The notes beneath the pieces are model-generated. The model saw only the letters and a program-made list of their open reading frames with translations, was not told where the DNA came from and ran no database searches. Source: Sanguibacter antarcticus (GTDB taxonomy: Bacteria; Actinomycetota; Actinomycetes; Actinomycetales; Cellulomonadaceae). From it: a stretch of DNA of 64,000 nt. The first letter of the stretch is position 1. Each line of letters starts with the position of its first letter. The stretch spans positions 124,001 to 188,000 of the forward strand of contig NZ_PDJG01000001.1 of NCBI RefSeq assembly GCF_002564005.1, in the 5' to 3' direction. The position numbers and the translations under genes are program-made. Of the stretch, positions 60,446 through 64,000 are shown in pieces.

Positions 60446-61299
60446 AGGTCGTTCTGTTCTGCGGAGGTCTCGGGATGCGCATGCGCTCCGGAGAGGACTC
60501 GCTGCCCAAACCCATGATGGAGATCGGCTGCCGCCCGGTCCTGTGGCACATCATGCGGTACTACGCCCACTTCGGTCACACCGAGTTCATCCTGTGCCTC
60601 GGGCACGGTGCACGGGCGATCAAGGACTACTTCATCAACTACGACGAGACGCACTCGAACGATTTCGTCTGGTCCGGTGACGGGCAGGACGTCGAGCTGC
60701 TCGGGCACGACATCAGCGACTGGAAGGTCACGTTCGTCGACACCGGCCTGAGCACCGCGATCGGCGAGCGTCTGCGTCGCGTGCGCCGGTACCTCGACGA
60801 TGACGAGATGTTCCTCGCGAACTACGGCGACGTCCTCACCGACGCGCCGCTCGACATGATGATCGAGGGCTTCGCGATGTCGGACGCCGTCGGCAGCCTC
60901 CTGGCTGTCAGCCCGCAGGACTCCTTCCACGTGGTGCGCATCGGCGACGACTGCGCCATCACCCAGTTCGAGCCCGTCGCCGACATGGACATGCGCATCA
61001 ACGGCGGGTACTTCATCTTGCGCTCCGGCATCTTCGACTACCTGAACGAGGGCGAGGACCTCGTCATGGACGCGTGCGTCCGGGCTGCCGTCGACGGCCG
61101 CATGCGTGCCGTGAAGTACGACGGGTTCTGGGCCCCGATGGACACGCTCAAGGAGCGTGCTGCCCTGGAGGAGATGCACAGGTCCGGCCGGACGCCGTGG
61201 ACGGTCTGGAAGACCGCGCCCGCGCCTACGTCGCTGGTCGACGCGATGGACCACGACCTCCTCGACCTGCCGCAGACCGCGTCACGGCTCGTCTCCTGA
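60442..61299 (+). CDS. Sugar-1-phosphate nucleotidyltransferase, RfbF-like
   Basis: 285 residues. FCGGLGMRMRSGEDSLPKPMMEIG is the activation loop and sugar-phosphate lysine, followed by RPVLWHIMRYYAHFGHTEFILCLGHG, typical for glucose-1-phosphate cytidylyltransferases; NYGDVLTD carries the metal Asp and NGGYFILRSGIFDYL the sugar site. It likely makes a CDP- or related NDP-hexose. Starts with ATGA overlap to the aminotransferase, and its TGA shares one base with the ATG of the pyruvyltransferase. Confidence 0.9.
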   Translation: MKVVLFCGGLGMRMRSGEDSLPKPMMEIGCRPVLWHIMRYYAHFGHTEFILCLGHGARAIKDYFINYDETHSNDFVWSGDGQDVELLGHDISDWKVTFVDTGLSTAIGERLRRVRRYLDDDEMFLANYGDVLTDAPLDMMIEGFAMSDAVGSLLAVSPQDSFHVVRIGDDCAITQFEPVADMDMRINGGYFILRSGIFDYLNEGEDLVMDACVRAAVDGRMRAVKYDGFWAPMDTLKERAALEEMHRSGRTPWTVWKTAPAPTSLVDAMDHDLLDLPQTASRLVS

Positions 61300-62648
61300 T
61301 GCGACGGGACCACAGCCCCGAGAGCTCCCGCGCCGACCTCGAGGTCCTTGTCTTCGGGGAGCTCGGGATCGGCAACCTCGGCAACGAAGCATCTCTCACC
61401 GAGGCGCTGCGACGCCTCGAGATGCACCTCCCGGGAGCCCGCGTGCGGGTGCTCAGCTACGACCCGGCCCGGACCGCCCTCGAGCACCACGGCGAGCACC
61501 CCCGATGGTCGACCGAGCCGATCAGCGCACCGCAGCAACCCCGGGCCGGCAGGCAACCGGGGCGGTGGGGGCGGCTTGCACGACAGCTGACCGACTCACG
61601 ACGGGTCGCCCACGCCTCACGAGGCGCGGACCTCGTCGTCGTTCCGGGGACAGGGATCTTCGAAGAGCTGTGGACCGGACCCTGGGGGGTCCCGGTGCTG
61701 CTCGTCGGGCTGGCGGCTGGTGCCCGCGCCCGCCGGGTGCCGCTCGTCGTCGTCGCCGTCGGCGCGGACCTCCCTCGTCGACGCCTCACCCGGTGGATGT
61801 TCTCCTTCGTCCTGAGGTCGTCCGCGCAGGCGACCTTCCGGGACGGGCACTCTCGCGCGGCCGGCGCCGCGATGCTGGCTGACGGGAAGCTCAGCAGGCG
61901 GCGGCCCGCCGGTCGGCGGCCGGGCGCAGTGCACCGCGCCCCTCCGACACCTCGCCTCGCACCGGACCTCGTGCTCGGCGCGCCTCCACCGCACGTCGCG
62001 GTGACCGACGCGGCGGTGACCGACGCCGGGTCCCGGCCGCGCCTCGTGCTCGGCGTCATGCGCTACTACGGGACCAGCGACGACGCCACCAGCCCCGAAG
62101 GCGTCGCCGTCCACGAGCGGTACCGCGCCGCGCTGACGGACACGGCGGCGCGCATCCTCGCCCGCGGATGGACCGTCGACATCGTCGTCGGCGACGACGG
62201 GGACCTCCCCGTCGCCCACGACCTGGCGTCACGGCTCGGCCCCGGGACCACCGTGCGACCGGTGACGACGATGCACGACCTCGACGCTGTGATCGCCGGG
62301 GCCACCGTCGTCGTCGCCAGCAGGTACCACAACGTCGTGAGCGCCGTCCGAGCCGCGGTCCCGGTCATGTCCGTCAGCTACACCACGAAGGGCCACGCAC
62401 TCATGGAACAGGTCGGGATGGTCGGGGCGAGCCAGTGGATCGAGAAGCTCGACGCACAGCGCCTCACCGTCCAGATCGACGACGTCGTCACCCGGTCCGG
62501 CGAGATCGCAGCCCAGCTCCGCGAAGCGACACACCGGTTCAGGGCAACCGCCGACGACCCGTGGCGAGACGCCGCCTCACTCACCAGGACGGCAGGCGCA
62601 CGACCAGCGCAGCCCGTGCGGACGACGCTCGTCGAGGAGACCGCATGA
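61299..62648 (+). CDS. Polysaccharide pyruvyltransferase family protein
   Basis: 449 residues. FGELGIGNLGNEASLTEALRRLE is the family's N-terminal glycine-rich motif, and ASRYHNVVSAVRAAVPVMSVSY the C-terminal donor motif (GxRYH type); VVPGTGIFEELWTGPWG lies between. It would add pyruvyl ketals or carry out a related transfer on the glycan. An Arg/Pro-rich insert at about 193-225 is unusual. The ATG shares a base with the previous stop; ATGA overlap with the next gene. Confidence 0.86.
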   Translation: MRRDHSPESSRADLEVLVFGELGIGNLGNEASLTEALRRLEMHLPGARVRVLSYDPARTALEHHGEHPRWSTEPISAPQQPRAGRQPGRWGRLARQLTDSRRVAHASRGADLVVVPGTGIFEELWTGPWGVPVLLVGLAAGARARRVPLVVVAVGADLPRRRLTRWMFSFVLRSSAQATFRDGHSRAAGAAMLADGKLSRRRPAGRRPGAVHRAPPTPRLAPDLVLGAPPPHVAVTDAAVTDAGSRPRLVLGVMRYYGTSDDATSPEGVAVHERYRAALTDTAARILARGWTVDIVVGDDGDLPVAHDLASRLGPGTTVRPVTTMHDLDAVIAGATVVVASRYHNVVSAVRAAVPVMSVSYTTKGHALMEQVGMVGASQWIEKLDAQRLTVQIDDVVTRSGEIAAQLREATHRFRATADDPWRDAASLTRTAGARPAQPVRTTLVEETA

Positions 62649-63277
62649 TCGACCTCGGGCTCCCCACCGGTGACCTGCGCGTCGTCTGCCTCGCCGCGCA
62701 CCCCGACGACGTCGAGATCGCGTGCGGCGGCACGCTCCTCGCGCTCGCGGCGCGCGGCGGCGTGAGCGCGTCGTGGCTCACGCTCACGGGCTCGGCGGAC
62801 CGCGCCGCGGAGTCTGACGCAGCGGCACAAGCCTTCTTCCCCGGCGCGACGACCGAGCACGCGACGTTCCCCGATGGCCGCCTCCCGCAGCACTGGGGCG
62901 ACGTCAAGGCGACGGTCGAGGCGTTCGCCGTCGAGCACCCGGCTGACCTCGTCCTCGCTCCCCGGACCGACGACGCTCACCAGGACCACCGGTTGCTGGG
63001 GACCCTCGCGAGCACGGTCTGGCGCGATGCGCTCGTCCTGCACTACGAGATCCCCAAGTGGGACGGGGACCTGCGCCCGCAGACGCACTACGTGCCGGTG
63101 AGCGCGCGCGACGCCCAGCACAAGTGGGGGCTGCTCGACGAGCACTACGCCTCTCAGCGCGGGCGTGACTGGTGGGACTCCGAGGTGTTCCTCGGGCTCT
63201 TGCGGCTGCGCGGGATGGAGTGCCGGCACAGGTACGCGGAGGCCTTCTCGGTGTCGAAGGCGGTCCTGAGCCTCTGA
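62645..63277 (+). CDS. PIG-L family deacetylase
   Basis: 210 residues. Zinc site AAHPDDVEIACGGTL (HPDD) and DDAHQDHR. Members deacetylate GlcNAc-type sugars or mycothiol precursors. In this operon it probably acts on an N-acetylated nucleotide sugar or on a glycan intermediate. ATGA overlap with the pyruvyltransferase gene. Confidence 0.92.
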   Translation: MIDLGLPTGDLRVVCLAAHPDDVEIACGGTLLALAARGGVSASWLTLTGSADRAAESDAAAQAFFPGATTEHATFPDGRLPQHWGDVKATVEAFAVEHPADLVLAPRTDDAHQDHRLLGTLASTVWRDALVLHYEIPKWDGDLRPQTHYVPVSARDAQHKWGLLDEHYASQRGRDWWDSEVFLGLLRLRGMECRHRYAEAFSVSKAVLSL

Positions 63278-63329
63278 TGCGGAGCGTGGTGACGAACGTG
63301 CGGAGAAACCGACGAGAAGGTGGACGACG

Positions 63330-64000
63330 ATGCCCAGACTGACGTTCGGCATCCCTGTGTACAACGGGGAGAAGTATCTTCCGGAGGCGCTGCGTTCTGT
63401 GCAGGAGCAGGACCTCGAGGACATCGAGATCGTCGTGTCCGACAACGGGTCCGACGACGCTACGCAGGAGATCTGCGAGGAGGCGGCGGCTGCTGACCGT
63501 CGCGTGCGCTACCTGCGGTACGGGACCAACCGTGGCGGCGCCTGGAACTACTGCAACGTGGTCGACCAGGCACGGTCGTCGTTGTTCTCCTGGCAGGCGG
63601 CCGATGACGTCAAGCTGCCTGGTTTCGCTCGCCGGTGCCTCGAGGCGCTCGACGACGCGGGCCTCCGTGCCCTGTTCGCGTGCCCGCGCACGCAGCTCAT
63701 CGGTGCCGACGGGACCGTGTTCGAAGACCTCGACGACGTGTCGCTCGGTCTCGGCGCGCCCACCGCGCACGAGCGCGTCCACAACCTCTTCGTGTCGCAG
63801 GCCTCGCACGTCATGTACGGAGTCGTGCGCATGAGCGCTCTGCGTGCGACGCGGGGACTCCTGCCGATGGTCGGCGACGACATGGTGCTCCTCACGGAGC
63901 TCCTGTGCCGCGGGCCCATGGCATCGGTGGACGAGCAGCTGTTCCACCAGCGCAGGCACTCTGAGCAGTTCTCTCAGCAGGGGGAGAACCAGGTGAAGTG
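63330..64000 (+). CDS. Glycosyltransferase family 2, C-terminus cut by window edge
   Basis: About 223 residues are visible. LTFGIPVYNGEKYLPEALRSV, VVSDNGSDDATQEIC, YLRYGTNRGGAWNYCNVV and FSWQAADDVKLPGF give the GT-A nucleotide-binding region and the DxD-like acidic site. ATG at 63330; AGAAGG lies about 11 nt upstream. The frame is open at the window end. Confidence 0.9.
   Translation, partial: MPRLTFGIPVYNGEKYLPEALRSVQEQDLEDIEIVVSDNGSDDATQEICEEAAAADRRVRYLRYGTNRGGAWNYCNVVDQARSSLFSWQAADDVKLPGFARRCLEALDDAGLRALFACPRTQLIGADGTVFEDLDDVSLGLGAPTAHERVHNLFVSQASHVMYGVVRMSALRATRGLLPMVGDDMVLLTELLCRGPMASVDEQLFHQRRHSEQFSQQGENQVK

Overview
The window is a gene-dense, very GC-rich stretch of chromosome. GTG and TTG starts are frequent, stop/start overlaps of the ATGA/GTGA type are common, and the proteins present (Rpf-like proteins, a protein O-mannosyltransferase, a GlpR/SepX-like septal protein) point to an actinobacterium. 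Gene content resembles Micrococcales of the Cellulomonas/Sanguibacter/Oerskovia kind; that rank is inference from style and content, not from a search. From memory, the left two thirds follow the conserved actinobacterial order seen around Rv0985c-Rv1018c of Mycobacterium tuberculosis: mscL, SAF protein, ruc (FmdB-type zinc ribbon), 5-FCL, moeA/glp, rimJ-like, glpR, pmt/rsmI, metG-tatD-rpf-rsmA-ispE, and glmU-prs-rplY-pth. galU, usual beside moeA, is absent here.

Region by region. 1-2132: an OsmC protein (cut by the window edge), a double GNAT protein, PhnA, tRNA-Arg. 2133-7310: a 402-bp non-coding stretch with a 14-bp hairpin, then a 1486-residue helicase-like protein in which both the NTPase motifs and the C-terminal nuclease motifs look eroded, plus a small partner. 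7389-12858: mscL, a SAF protein, ruc with a CIRCE element, a penicillin-acylase-family hydrolase and 5-FCL. 12944-16317: a leader ORF, moeA/glp, an acetyltransferase and glpR, the cell-division cluster known from corynebacteria. 16407-28287: tRNA-Ala, a fatty acid desaturase, pmt, rsmI, an ABC exporter behind twin palindromic operators, a nicotinamidase, an AlaC-like aminotransferase, a sugar dehydrogenase lipoprotein, metG and tatD. 28537-35366: two adjacent Rpf-like proteins with different C-terminal domains, rsmA, ispE and an ABC-F protein. 35398-38762: MarR, an ABC-2 exporter pair and TetR. 38925-43411: tRNA-Gln, glmU, prs, rplY, pth.

From 43622 to the right edge lies a surface-polysaccharide locus. 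A plus-strand operon (glycosyltransferase, Wzc-like protein with a degenerate P-loop, glycosyltransferase) meets a four-gene minus-strand operon (GT4-GT2 fusion, O-antigen-ligase-like polymerase, two glycosyltransferases), and the two convergent ends overlap by 47 bp. Beyond it are nucleotide-sugar genes: an epimerase, a C-methyltransferase-family protein with an eroded SAM site, a dTDP-sugar 3,5-epimerase-like protein coupled to a pirin, a class III aminotransferase, an RfbF-like nucleotidyltransferase, a polysaccharide pyruvyltransferase, a PIG-L deacetylase and a GT2 cut by the window edge. A sigma factor/membrane regulator pair sits inside. Together these would make, decorate and export a modified glycan; the sugar itself cannot be named from sequence.

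A recurring signal is a TANNNT hexamer exactly 6 nt before a start codon, seen at nine genes, which fits leaderless transcription and supports those start choices. The least explained items are the eroded helicase/nuclease protein, the sugar pathway on the right, the direct GGGGTGA repeats at three promoters of the polysaccharide locus, and the twin operators before the ABC exporter.
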